Positions 1 to 6,608 of a stretch of DNA of 21,547 bases are shown here, piece by piece (position 1 is the first letter of the stretch; every line of letters starts with the position of its first letter). Source of the DNA: a virus. Made by a program: the position numbers and the translations under genes. A model generated the notes under the pieces. It ran no database searches and was not told the DNA's origin. It worked only from the letters and a program-made list of their open reading frames with translations. The stretch is taken from the IMG/VR virus record IMGVR_UViG_3300021599_002162, positions 1-21,547 of that record; one strand, given 5' to 3'.

Positions 1-2
1 CT

Positions 3-1760
3 AAACTACTTTCATCACAACAAACTTTCAAAGGACAGCAAGGATATTTGGTAACAATTACTTCATCCGATGAAGATGCTTTTATATTTGCAAATGTTCC
101 GCAAGCTAGTATTTGGTTTGCATTAACCGATGAAATAGTTGAGGCACAATGGAGAATTGATGCAGGACCCGAAGCAGGAACTTTGATTAAAACATCAAAT
201 GGACAAACCGCTGGAAATATACAAGGCCAATATAACAACTGGGCACCTGGTGAACCAAACAATAGTGGTAACGAAGATTACGCAGTAACTAAATGGGGTG
301 GTGGTTCTCAATGGAACGATTTACCAAATAATTTTAGTTGTGCGTATGTAGTTGAATTTGGAACTTGGACTAATCCTGATAACCAAACATTTACTGAATT
401 TTATTCTAATAGTGTAATTCATTCAAACGGAGATATATTTAGAGTTCAATATACTTTTAACTTTACTAATCTTACCGCATCTCGTTTCTCAATTCGTACT
501 CAATCACAATCTAATAATGTATGGACACCTTTTTCACAAAACTATACAGCATTAAACAATATTGGTAGAGCAGATATGAGTAGTCAATCTGATACGGTTA
601 GAATAGGAAATGGCACATTCAGAGCAACCACATCCGGCGGACAAGTTGAATGGTGCGTGGTATATGATTATGAACCATCAAATCAAAGATACCAAATACT
701 AATTGATAAAAGAGAATTTACAGGTACAGGCGTTTCGGCAAATAATGTTACACACTTAAAATTATTTGATTTGTGGGATGGACCAGTAACATATCAATGG
801 GATGATGGGACTTGGGCAGCATATTGGATTTACACACCAACACAATTTAATTTCGCAGGTTCATCATTTGGTGCTAACATAAGAAGAGCTAGTTTCTTTT
901 GGGGATTGAGTGCTGAATTTAGTTTTGCACAATCTCTTGCTTATAAACCACAAAGAGTTCAATTTCAAAATCCAATAGCGGATACAATAACTTCTATGTT
1001 AGATAGAATAGTGACGGTATCAGATGTTTATCTTGCATTCAAAGAGTTTTCAGATGGTGGTGGTATATTTGGACCGGGTAGCGGAACTCAATTTGGTTCT
1101 GGTATCCAATTTATGAATGCAGATGTAAACGAAGATGGACAGTTTAATGAATCAGATTGTTTCAAATTATTAAGACATCTTTTAGGACAAGAATCATTAC
1201 TTTCCGCAAATAATCTTCAATCATTTATGAAGATACTTCCAAAATCAGATTACGATGCTGTAACTAAAACCAATTGGCAAACTTATCCAAATACAACATC
1301 AGATACTTATGGAAGTTTAACATTAAGTTCTACTCAATTATTAAACGCATTTACACTTAATACATTTTGGAAAGGGGATGTAAACATGTCACACTCACCT
1401 GCACAATCTGCAACCGGTAATTCGGCAAATCAAAGTAATTCAATCTCTAATTCAGTTGTTAAATTGGAAAGTAATAATAACGTAGTAGATTTTTATTTTG
1501 AAACCGAACAAATAAGTGATAGTGTAATAGCAACTATACAATTTAAACCCACATTACAAACTATTGCAGGAACTCAATTAAGAATAAACTACGATAACAA
1601 AATCATTTCATATACAAAAACAGATATAAACACAAATGGTTCACCATCAAACTTTGCAACAAATAGAGGAAACTTTGTAAATATTGGTTCATTGAATACT
1701 GATGGTAGTTCAATATCAAATGCAACTTACAGAATTGTATTTAAGCAAATCAAAACCTAA
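3..1760 (+). CDS. C-type lectin / dockerin-like / cohesin-like surface protein (5' partial)
   Basis: The frame is open to the left edge, so the gene starts outside the window; the TTG at 48 is an internal Leu codon. The first ~120 residues form a C-type lectin-like domain, with GYLVTITSSDEDAF, then NNWAPGEPNN and WNDLPNNFSCAYVVEFG, the usual W..GEPN / WND / C..VVE signature. A middle region rich in aromatic and polar residues follows. Around nt 1110-1190 is a dockerin-type calcium loop (DVNEDGQFNESD followed by LLRHLLG), with a weaker second GDVN near nt 1378. From about nt 1465 a cohesin-like beta-sandwich begins (GTQLRINYDNKI). Lectin-like domains in phages usually bind receptors or ligands, so a tail or virion-surface adhesin is inferred. 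The frame ends at TAA 1758-1760 in mid-domain; the natural end lies in another frame (see 1748-1843). Confidence 0.72.
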   Translation, partial: KLLSSQQTFKGQQGYLVTITSSDEDAFIFANVPQASIWFALTDEIVEAQWRIDAGPEAGTLIKTSNGQTAGNIQGQYNNWAPGEPNNSGNEDYAVTKWGGGSQWNDLPNNFSCAYVVEFGTWTNPDNQTFTEFYSNSVIHSNGDIFRVQYTFNFTNLTASRFSIRTQSQSNNVWTPFSQNYTALNNIGRADMSSQSDTVRIGNGTFRATTSGGQVEWCVVYDYEPSNQRYQILIDKREFTGTGVSANNVTHLKLFDLWDGPVTYQWDDGTWAAYWIYTPTQFNFAGSSFGANIRRASFFWGLSAEFSFAQSLAYKPQRVQFQNPIADTITSMLDRIVTVSDVYLAFKEFSDGGGIFGPGSGTQFGSGIQFMNADVNEDGQFNESDCFKLLRHLLGQESLLSANNLQSFMKILPKSDYDAVTKTNWQTYPNTTSDTYGSLTLSSTQLLNAFTLNTFWKGDVNMSHSPAQSATGNSANQSNSISNSVVKLESNNNVVDFYFETEQISDSVIATIQFKPTLQTIAGTQLRINYDNKIISYTKTDINTNGSPSNFATNRGNFVNIGSLNTDGSSISNATYRIVFKQIKT

Positions 1761-1843
1761 AAGGTATTTTGGGATTAATTAGTATTGATAATATAGAAGT
1801 TGTAGATAATAATGGAATAATTGTAAACACAAGAATATTATAA
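1748..1843 (+). other. Frameshifted C-terminal tail of the lectin/cohesin-like protein
   Basis: A reading frame offset by -1 from the upstream gene encodes about 31 residues (NQNLKGILGLISIDNIEVVD..., ending NTRIL). This looks like the last strands of a cohesin-like domain and fits directly after the upstream YRIVFK. Its TAA at 1841-1843 overlaps the ATG of the next gene (TAATG), the junction type used elsewhere in this genome (12406-12410, 15414-15418). The natural product therefore probably ends here and not at 1760. No strong -1 slippery heptamer is visible at 1738-1757, so a one-base indel, real or from assembly, is as likely as recoding. Confidence 0.6.
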
Positions 1844-2184
1844 TGAAAAGAATAATTTTAATATTAATTTTGTTTATTGTAGGATGTAGAAAACTAGATG
1901 TAGTCCCACAACCAGAAACTAATAAAAATATATTTGAGCAAAATTCTGCTGTTATAGAAAACGGACAAGATATAGAGTTTAAATTGGAAACTGATGGAAA
2001 ATATTTTTTAGTTTTATTTGATTCTACAGCAAATAAAGTAATTAGTAGGGAAAAATTCATCGGAACATCAGGAAATAACGTAAAAAAAATATACACAAAT
2101 AGTTTCAATCAAAAAAGTTTATATTTATATTTAGTTAATGAGAATAACCAACAAATTAAAAAAACTTTAATTACTGTGAAATGA
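1843..2184 (+). CDS. Small lipoprotein, tandem paralogue 1
   Basis: Predicted 113-residue lipoprotein. A basic start (MKR) and a hydrophobic stretch lead to a lipobox ending FIVGC with Cys at about residue 15, the lipidation site. The mature part has a low-complexity linker and then a beta-rich segment (YFLVLFDSTANKVISREKF, then the KKIYTNSF region) that resembles the compact Ig-like fold of FlgD or type IX sorting domains. Its start overlaps the stop of the inferred upstream frame, and its own TGA overlaps the ATG of the next gene (ATGA), so the three are probably translationally coupled. The next gene shares the same layout, implying duplication. Function is unknown; display in the host envelope is inferred from the signal. 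Confidence 0.75.
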   Translation: MKRIILILILFIVGCRKLDVVPQPETNKNIFEQNSAVIENGQDIEFKLETDGKYFLVLFDSTANKVISREKFIGTSGNNVKKIYTNSFNQKSLYLYLVNENNQQIKKTLITVK

Positions 2185-2549
2185 AAAAATTAATATTATT
2201 TTTGACAATAATGGTTATAGTAGGATGTAGAAAAACTCCATTTATACCAGAACTTCCAAAACCTGTGGATAACAGTTTGAAGATTGAAAATTCTGTTGGT
2301 ATAAAATTACAATCACCATTTGTGACATCCGAAGTAGCAATGAATGTAAAAGTCGAAACATCACAAACTGTGAATATAAGAATTTTAGATATTGCTAACA
2401 GAGTAGTATCAAAAGAAGAAGTATATTTGAACACCGGTGATAATATCCTAAAAGTATATACCGCAGCTTTACCAGCATCGGCATATAGAATTGGATTATA
2501 TGATAGAAATGGTGTTCAATTAGGAATAACAGATTTTAATAAACAATAA
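2181..2549 (+). CDS. Small lipoprotein, tandem paralogue 2
   Basis: Predicted 122-residue lipoprotein with signal MKKLILFLTIMVIVGC and Cys at residue 16. After a Pro-rich linker (TPFIPELPKPV), residues ~45-122 form a beta-rich domain with the order VNIRILDIANRVVSKEE, GDNILKVYT, ALPASAYRIGLYD and GVQLGITDF. That order (strand, turn, G-D-N, L..Y.i.l...G) closely resembles the C-terminal sorting domain of type IX secretion substrates and FlgD-like Ig domains. Lipidation plus a sorting-like fold is unusual, and the domain may simply be an Ig-like interaction module. It is a paralogue of the upstream gene and starts inside it (ATGA). Role unknown; masking of host surface receptors is one possibility. 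Confidence 0.75.
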   Translation: MKKLILFLTIMVIVGCRKTPFIPELPKPVDNSLKIENSVGIKLQSPFVTSEVAMNVKVETSQTVNIRILDIANRVVSKEEVYLNTGDNILKVYTAALPASAYRIGLYDRNGVQLGITDFNKQ

Positions 2550-2560
2550 AATAAACAATT

Positions 2561-2878
2561 ATGTCAGAAGAATTAGAACAATCAAATGACGGTACTTGGT
2601 CGGGTCTTAAAAAGACTGTTATCGGTGTCGTTACAACTGCAGTAATGGGATTAGGAACTTGGGGTGTCACTCAAATCACAGGCGGTGGTGATGAACCAGC
2701 ACCTGCCCCGGCAGCTGCACCCGTAATTAACATTACAAACTCAAACCAACAATCTCACGCGGCAGGTGGAACTACCGTAATTAAAGAGAAAGTGATTGAG
2801 AAGCAAGCAGCACCTGCAGCAGCACCTGTTAAGAAGAAAGATGGTGATGAGTTTAAAGAGAAACCTGCTGAATGGTAA
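2561..2878 (+). CDS. Small single-pass membrane protein, Ala/Pro-rich
   Basis: 105 residues. A polar N-terminus precedes one hydrophobic segment at about residues 17-40 (VIGVVTTAVMGLGTWGVTQI). An Ala/Pro-rich linker (EPAPAPAAAPV) follows, then a charged Lys/Glu tail ending PAEW. There is no cleavable signal and no lipobox. It opens a run of small membrane proteins reaching 4154, the arrangement expected of phage lysis genes, so a holin, spanin or membrane anchor is possible, but no family motif was recognised and no endolysin lies in this window. The leader is A-rich with no Shine-Dalgarno sequence. Confidence 0.7.
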   Translation: MSEELEQSNDGTWSGLKKTVIGVVTTAVMGLGTWGVTQITGGGDEPAPAPAAAPVINITNSNQQSHAAGGTTVIKEKVIEKQAAPAAAPVKKKDGDEFKEKPAEW

Positions 2879-2881
2879 GGT

Positions 2882-2989
2882 ATGGCACGCTCTAAAAAGA
2901 AACATTACAACTCACGCAGTATAAAAGCTGGCAGGAAAACGGCTAAGCGTATAAAATTGAATAACGAAGTTTTGAAAAATTATAAATAA
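2882..2989 (+). CDS. 35-residue highly basic protein
   Basis: A short ORF of 35 codons, ATG 2882 to TAA 2987-2989, sits in the otherwise empty gap between two membrane-protein genes. The product starts MARSKKKHYNSRS and is very rich in Lys and Arg, which suggests binding to nucleic acid or an acidic partner. Spacing fits the operon: 3 nt after the upstream stop and 1 nt before the next ATG. Coding is supported by this tight fit and by the composition only; no homologue is recognised. Confidence 0.6.
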   Translation: MARSKKKHYNSRSIKAGRKTAKRIKLNNEVLKNYK

Positions 2990-2990
2990 A

Positions 2991-3629
2991 ATGGCAGAAC
3001 AACAATCAGGCTTTAGAGAATTATTGGCCAACATGATGAAACGTAGATGGTTCATTACCGCATTGGTATTGGGTGGATTTATGTTTATTATGGCAGGTAT
3101 GTTCGCAGCAATTGGTTTACAAACTCCAATAGCAGGTGAATGGAAAGAATTATTACTCCTTTTATTAGGTGCATTTATTGGTTCTTATGGTAAAATCATC
3201 GACTATTGGTTTAGTGATACCGATAAGGATAAAATGTTAGTTCAGAAAATGGATGAAGAAGATGGTGTTTCACTTTCTAATACCGCAGATATGAAAGATT
3301 CTGCACCAAAAGAATATTCACCAATCGTTCCGGAAGCGTTTAGTAGGGCAATTGAGGAAGTACAATCCCAGCCAAAGGTAAATGATATGTTTGAACAAGT
3401 TCCATCTGTTGAAGTACAAAAATCTCAACCTAGAACAGGTGTAGAGGTTGATGAAGATGGTGATGGTCAAATGGATGGAATAGACTTTGATGGCGATGGC
3501 AAAATTGATGTTTACTTTGCACATAGACAGTGTGAGCACGTTTGGGGTGATTCGGATGGTGATGGCGATGAAGAATGCTTAAAGTGCGGTAAAATAAAAG
3601 ATTTAGATCCAGATAGTGATCTAGGTTAA
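2991..3629 (+). CDS. Membrane protein with EF-hand-like loops and a Cys/His cluster (holin-like)
   Basis: 212 residues. Two hydrophobic segments, at about residues 19-45 (FITALVLGGFMFIMAGMFAA) and 53-68 (ELLLLLLGAFIGSYG), form a hairpin like that of small holins, followed by YWFSDTDKDK. A long charged tail carries two calcium-loop-like repeats, DEDGDGQMD (154-162) and DFDGDGKID (165-173). It then has C181-x-H183 and C196-x2-C199 flanking another DSDGDGDEE stretch, a possible zinc-ribbon-like site. Membrane hairpins with large ion-binding tails are not typical of characterised holins. The protein may be a holin whose triggering depends on metal binding, or a membrane anchor for another factor; this is inference. 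It sits within the membrane-protein cluster. Confidence 0.72.
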   Translation: MAEQQSGFRELLANMMKRRWFITALVLGGFMFIMAGMFAAIGLQTPIAGEWKELLLLLLGAFIGSYGKIIDYWFSDTDKDKMLVQKMDEEDGVSLSNTADMKDSAPKEYSPIVPEAFSRAIEEVQSQPKVNDMFEQVPSVEVQKSQPRTGVEVDEDGDGQMDGIDFDGDGKIDVYFAHRQCEHVWGDSDGDGDEECLKCGKIKDLDPDSDLG

Positions 3630-3662
3630 TAATAAAAATAAAATAAAAAAAAGGCAAGAATT

Positions 3663-3929
3663 ATGGGATTTTTAAAAGAATTATTTAACGACAACAACAC
3701 GATTAATGAAAAATCTGTTGTAGGATTTGCATCATTTGTATGCATGGTATTAGCACTAGTTGTTGATTTAGTAACTGGATGGTTAGGTAAAGAATTGTTA
3801 ATCAATGAATTTATTTTTGATGGATTTTTGGTTATCACTTTGGGTGCATTTGGTATTGCGTCTGTTGACAAATACATCAATAATAAACATAACAAACAAG
3901 AAGATAGCGCCGATGCTATGGAGGGTTAA
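3663..3929 (+). CDS. Two-TM small membrane protein (holin candidate)
   Basis: 88 residues. Two hydrophobic segments are visible, at about residues 18-40 (VVGFASFVCMVLALVVDLVT) and 50-68 (FIFDGFLVITLGAFGIASV), joined by a short loop (GWLGKELLIN). The charged tail ends EDSADAMEG. Size, two-TM topology and hydrophilic C-terminus match class II holins, and it lies between other membrane proteins, so a lysis role is plausible but unproven. Its last codons contain a GGAGGG that may serve as the ribosome binding site of the next gene. Confidence 0.7.
   Translation: MGFLKELFNDNNTINEKSVVGFASFVCMVLALVVDLVTGWLGKELLINEFIFDGFLVITLGAFGIASVDKYINNKHNKQEDSADAMEG
3920..3925 (+). promoter_or_regulatory. Shine-Dalgarno-like GGAGGG upstream of 3933
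   Basis: GGAGGG lies 7 nt before the ATG at 3933, inside the last codons (MEG-stop) of the upstream gene. Nearly every other gene in the window has only an A-rich leader, as is usual in Bacteroidetes, so this is the one consensus-strength Shine-Dalgarno seen here. It may be fortuitous coding sequence. Confidence 0.45.
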
Positions 3930-3932
3930 ATT

Positions 3933-4154
3933 ATGACAATTAGTTTAGAAAAAATAAAAAATACCATATTATCCACAATGGTGATGTTATCATTAGGATG
4001 GGTTTTAATTGCGTTAGCTTTCCAAGTTTATTGTGTTGTTTTAGAATTCACAGATCAACAAGAAGTGTTGACAAAAATTTCTCATGAAATGACAATAAGA
4101 TTGGATGGTAGATTTAGTGATAATCCTAAAAATATGTTTTATAAGGGAAAATAA
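3933..4154 (+). CDS. Small single-pass membrane protein
   Basis: 73 residues with a hydrophobic segment at about 12-37 (ILSTMVMLSLGWVLIALAFQ, continuing into VYCVVLEF). A short polar C-terminal half follows (TKISHEMTIRLDGRF). It lies 3 nt after the previous gene and is followed one base later by the next start, so it belongs to the same operon. It has no cleavage site or lipobox. As the last of four small membrane proteins in a row it could be a holin, antiholin or spanin-like component; no family was recognised. Confidence 0.65.
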   Translation: MTISLEKIKNTILSTMVMLSLGWVLIALAFQVYCVVLEFTDQQEVLTKISHEMTIRLDGRFSDNPKNMFYKGK

Positions 4155-4155
4155 T

Positions 4156-4674
4156 ATGAAAAAGCTATTAGTATTATTAGGAATATGTTTGAGTATGAGT
4201 GCCGCTGCCCAAACTGTGGGAAGCACAAAGACAGAACAATATAAAGCATCATTCGAAACTGCTATTGATATTTCTCAATTTTTAGATTATGAAGGACCTC
4301 AAATTCCTATCCAAATACTTAAAGCAGGTATTTCGGATGAGATGTATGAGATGTATCCTGAATTGAAAGAAAAGAGAGTAGGTCTTGGTGTAGCAAATAT
4401 CTCAATGGAATATTTGGAAAACCTTAATCGTTTCAAATTTACCGAAGATAAAACGGAAATTAAGAATAGAATGGTTAAGCAATTCCAAGCATTTTCTGGA
4501 TCTGGTTTAGGTGAGGCAAAAACAACTAGAGAATTAACATTATTATCAGATGCGACAGTTGATGAGGTTAAATTCAATCAATCAACTATTTCTATCGCAA
4601 CAAAAAAAGCATTAGATATTGCTTGTGCCAGAATATTAGATAGAATGATTAAAAAGGGAATATTCACAAAATAA
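4156..4674 (+). CDS. Secreted protein of unknown function
   Basis: 172 residues starting at ATG 4156, chosen because it gives a clean signal peptide and begins just after the upstream stop. An earlier in-frame ATG at 4105 lies inside the preceding gene and would bury the signal. The signal is MKKLLVLLGICLSMSAAAQ, with likely cleavage around A-A-Q-T. The mature protein is mixed alpha/beta, with a segment GLGVANISMEYLENLNRFKF loosely like CsgG/LpoB-type proteins, too weak to name. Export to the host periplasm or surface is inferred. A strong terminator follows, so this is the last gene of the operon. Confidence 0.72.
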   Translation: MKKLLVLLGICLSMSAAAQTVGSTKTEQYKASFETAIDISQFLDYEGPQIPIQILKAGISDEMYEMYPELKEKRVGLGVANISMEYLENLNRFKFTEDKTEIKNRMVKQFQAFSGSGLGEAKTTRELTLLSDATVDEVKFNQSTISIATKKALDIACARILDRMIKKGIFTK

Positions 4675-4700
4675 TTAAAAAGAAAATATCAATAAAAAAT

Positions 4701-4727
4701 AAAAGGGGGTCTAAGATCCCCTTTTTT
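4701..4727 (+). terminator. Rho-independent terminator
   Basis: The stem AAAAGGGG... pairs with ...CCCCTTTT around a small loop and is followed by a T-run (through 4727). It ends the 1843-4674 operon and directly precedes a promoter-like motif and the 4758 gene. Confidence 0.85.
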
Positions 4728-4729
4728 AA

Positions 4730-4743
4730 TATTTATATTATAT
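4730..4743 (+). promoter_or_regulatory. TATTTATA-class promoter-like motif
   Basis: TATTTATATTATAT lies right after a terminator and 14 nt before the ATG at 4758. The same 14-mer occurs at 18459-18472 before the portal gene, and the TATTTATA core recurs at 12138, 13225 and 16743, each time upstream of a gene. It is a proposed phage promoter; the AT-rich background makes single copies weak evidence. Confidence 0.45.
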
Positions 4744-4757
4744 AAAACATTAAAGCT

Positions 4758-5576
4758 ATGAAAAAGATTTTATTTGCTCTACTTTTAATGCCATTGTTGA
4801 CAATTGGTCAAACAAGTTCATGGAGAACTAATCCGCCGTCACCATCAAGATCTATACCATCGATTCAGGGACAAAGAAGTGATATTAGTATGTGGAGAAA
4901 TGATGGACCAAGAGAATTTAACAGACCAAAACAAACGAAACCAGGATCAAATATAATAATTAATAACAATCCTTGGTTGTGGAATGATTGGGGTTGGGGT
5001 TGGAATAGATGGAATATGTGGGGTGCTCCAACGTTTGGTTGGAATTTTTGGTCACCTTCTTTTTATTGGAATGATTGGGGGTATAGACAACCAGCAAGAA
5101 TTTATGTATATGATGATGGTAAACGCGATACAATTAGAGGGAAAAAACCTGTAATTAGTTTCGGTTTACAAAAATCAACAGATAATCAAATAGGTGGTTT
5201 TTTCACAATAGGAAATAAAGGATATTTTATTACTGAATATAATTTCACACCTGATAAATCAACTTTTTACCCATATGGAAGATTAGACCTTATTGATTTT
5301 CCACTTGTTAATGATTTGATTAAATTAAACTCATTTTATGTTGGCTTGGGAAAAAGGGTTAAGAGAACTGGAGTCCATTTTATGGTGGGTAGTATTAACG
5401 AGATTGTGAGATACCGTGGAAAAGATGCCGATGGTTATATAACATTCCCAAAATATTCAAATCGTTTTACAACAGTTAAAGTTGGCGCTCTACACGATTT
5501 TAAGAATATGACAATAAAAGTTGATTATGACCCAATTCAAACAAACACAACATTTGGTTTGGGAGTTAATTTTTAA
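4758..5576 (+). CDS. Trp-rich exported protein, probable outer-membrane beta-barrel
   Basis: 272 residues. The signal peptide MKKILFALLLMPLLTIGQ is probably cleaved at G-Q-T. A Pro/Ser/Asn-rich linker runs to ~70. Residues 73-107 hold about 11 tryptophans in 35 positions (for example WNDWGWGWNRW), and the remainder (~125-272) alternates polar and hydrophobic residues in beta-strand style. The protein ends LGVNF with a C-terminal aromatic residue, the pattern recognised in outer-membrane barrels. The barrel would be small. Localisation in the host outer membrane is inferred; roles could include receptor masking or lysis. The gene sits alone between a terminator/promoter and a second outer-membrane-like gene starting 5 nt after its stop. 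Confidence 0.72.
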   Translation: MKKILFALLLMPLLTIGQTSSWRTNPPSPSRSIPSIQGQRSDISMWRNDGPREFNRPKQTKPGSNIIINNNPWLWNDWGWGWNRWNMWGAPTFGWNFWSPSFYWNDWGYRQPARIYVYDDGKRDTIRGKKPVISFGLQKSTDNQIGGFFTIGNKGYFITEYNFTPDKSTFYPYGRLDLIDFPLVNDLIKLNSFYVGLGKRVKRTGVHFMVGSINEIVRYRGKDADGYITFPKYSNRFTTVKVGALHDFKNMTIKVDYDPIQTNTTFGLGVNF

Positions 5577-5581
5577 ATTAA

Positions 5582-6608
5582 TTGAAAAAAAATAAATTTA
5601 TTTTATTTAACATTTTTTTTAATACTTTTTTCGTTAAAAGTTAATGGTCAAACTTTTACACAAACATTTGTTGATAAGTGTACCGGTGAAATAAAAGTTG
5701 CAACTACAACATATGTTAATGGAAATGCAATAGTGTCATTTTATGATCAAGTTAAAACTTTTACACAACTAGAAGTACAAAGTGGTGCTATGAATACTTG
5801 GCTGCAGGCAACTTATCTATCATACAGCTCCAGGGCTTGCCCAACAAATATTGTTGTTCAACAAACGGTAACACAAGCTGTTTCACAGGCAGCATCTCAG
5901 GCGGCTTCACAAGCAGCATCTCAAGCTGCCAGTGCGGCAGCATCTTCAGCAGCATCATCGGCAGCATCATCGGCTGCGAGTAATGCCGCGTCTTCTTCTG
6001 CTAGTACTGCTGCAAGCTCATCAGCATCATCAGCAGCAAGTAGTTCTGCAAGTTCGTCTGCAGCAAGCAGTGGAGCTTCGGCAGGATCAACATCTTCGGC
6101 TCCACCAGCAAGTGGTAGTTCATCAAATAACTCTTCTAGTTCATCATCATCATCATCATCATCGGAAAATAAAAGTGGTGGTGGGTCATCTTCTTCTGAA
6201 CAAAAAAGTGAAACTAAATCAGAAAGTAAATCAGAGAGTAAATCAGAGTCTAAAGAGGAATCAAAATCTGAAAGCAAGTCCGAAGAAAAGAAAGAAGAGA
6301 AAAAAGAAGAATCTAAATCAGAAGAAAAGAAAGAAGAAAAGAAAGAAGAGAAAAAAGAGGAAAAGAAAAAACAACAGAATACAAATCCATTATTATTGGC
6401 GTCTGATTTAACCACGGCACAAAATATCGATGGTAAATTTGATGTTATATTATCACTTGGTTTAAGTAAATCATCTTTAATGGGTGATAAATCATATAGC
6501 GCAAATGCAATGATTTGGTCTTCTTTAAATCAATTTGCATTGTCTGGCGGAATGACAAAAATGGATTTTAAAAATGGAAAATTAAACGCAATTAATAGTT
6601 ATTCATGA
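5582..6608 (+). CDS. Ser/Ala/Lys/Glu-rich outer-membrane-like protein, N-terminal part (frameshift in signal, ends at internal TGA)
   Basis: A TTG at 5582 is followed by eight A (5585-5592). Reading straight on gives only 20 codons; skipping one A gives MKKINLFYLTFFLILFSLKV, then NGQTFTQ, a textbook Bacteroidetes signal peptide in frame with everything downstream. The long frame has no ATG, GTG or TTG before GTG 5733, which lies well inside the domain. After ~70 residues come Gln/Ala then Ser/Ala repeats (about nt 5879-6110), a Ser run, and Lys/Ser/Glu repeats to ~6377. A beta-strand-like segment follows, ending NSYS at TGA 6606-6608. The same frame then continues as plausible beta-barrel, so the TGA looks like a Trp-to-stop change or recoding. 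Product is inferred to be anchored in the outer membrane with a long flexible linker. Confidence 0.6.
5879..6377 (+). repeat. Low-complexity tandem repeats (Gln-Ala-Ser, Ser-Ala, Lys-Ser-Glu)
   Basis: Degenerate trinucleotide and short tandem repeats encode QAAS, SAAS, then poly-Ser, then KSES and KEEK units. Positions 6320-6371 are an unbroken 52-nt purine tract on the + strand. Such repeats change length easily by slippage and confuse assemblies. Confidence 0.85.

Noticed and set aside
48-360. Diversity-generating retroelement acting on the C-type lectin domain
   Set aside because: No reverse transcriptase, template repeat or accessory gene is visible in the window, and the lectin domain has no near-copy.
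2122-2129. TATTTATA inside the first lipoprotein gene as a promoter
   Set aside because: It encodes part of a L-Y-L-Y-L strand and the downstream gene is already coupled by an ATGA overlap; chance in AT-rich coding DNA is likely.
5921-6415. Long open frame on the - strand opposite the Ser/Lys/Glu repeats
   Set aside because: Its Asp/Glu/Leu/Phe/Ser low complexity is the mirror of the + strand repeats; it has no start context or neighbours on that strand.
6606-6608. Alternative genetic code with TGA read as Trp
   Set aside because: TGA is the natural stop with tight gene junctions at 2182-2184, 8584-8586 and 14779-14781, and TGG is used normally for Trp.
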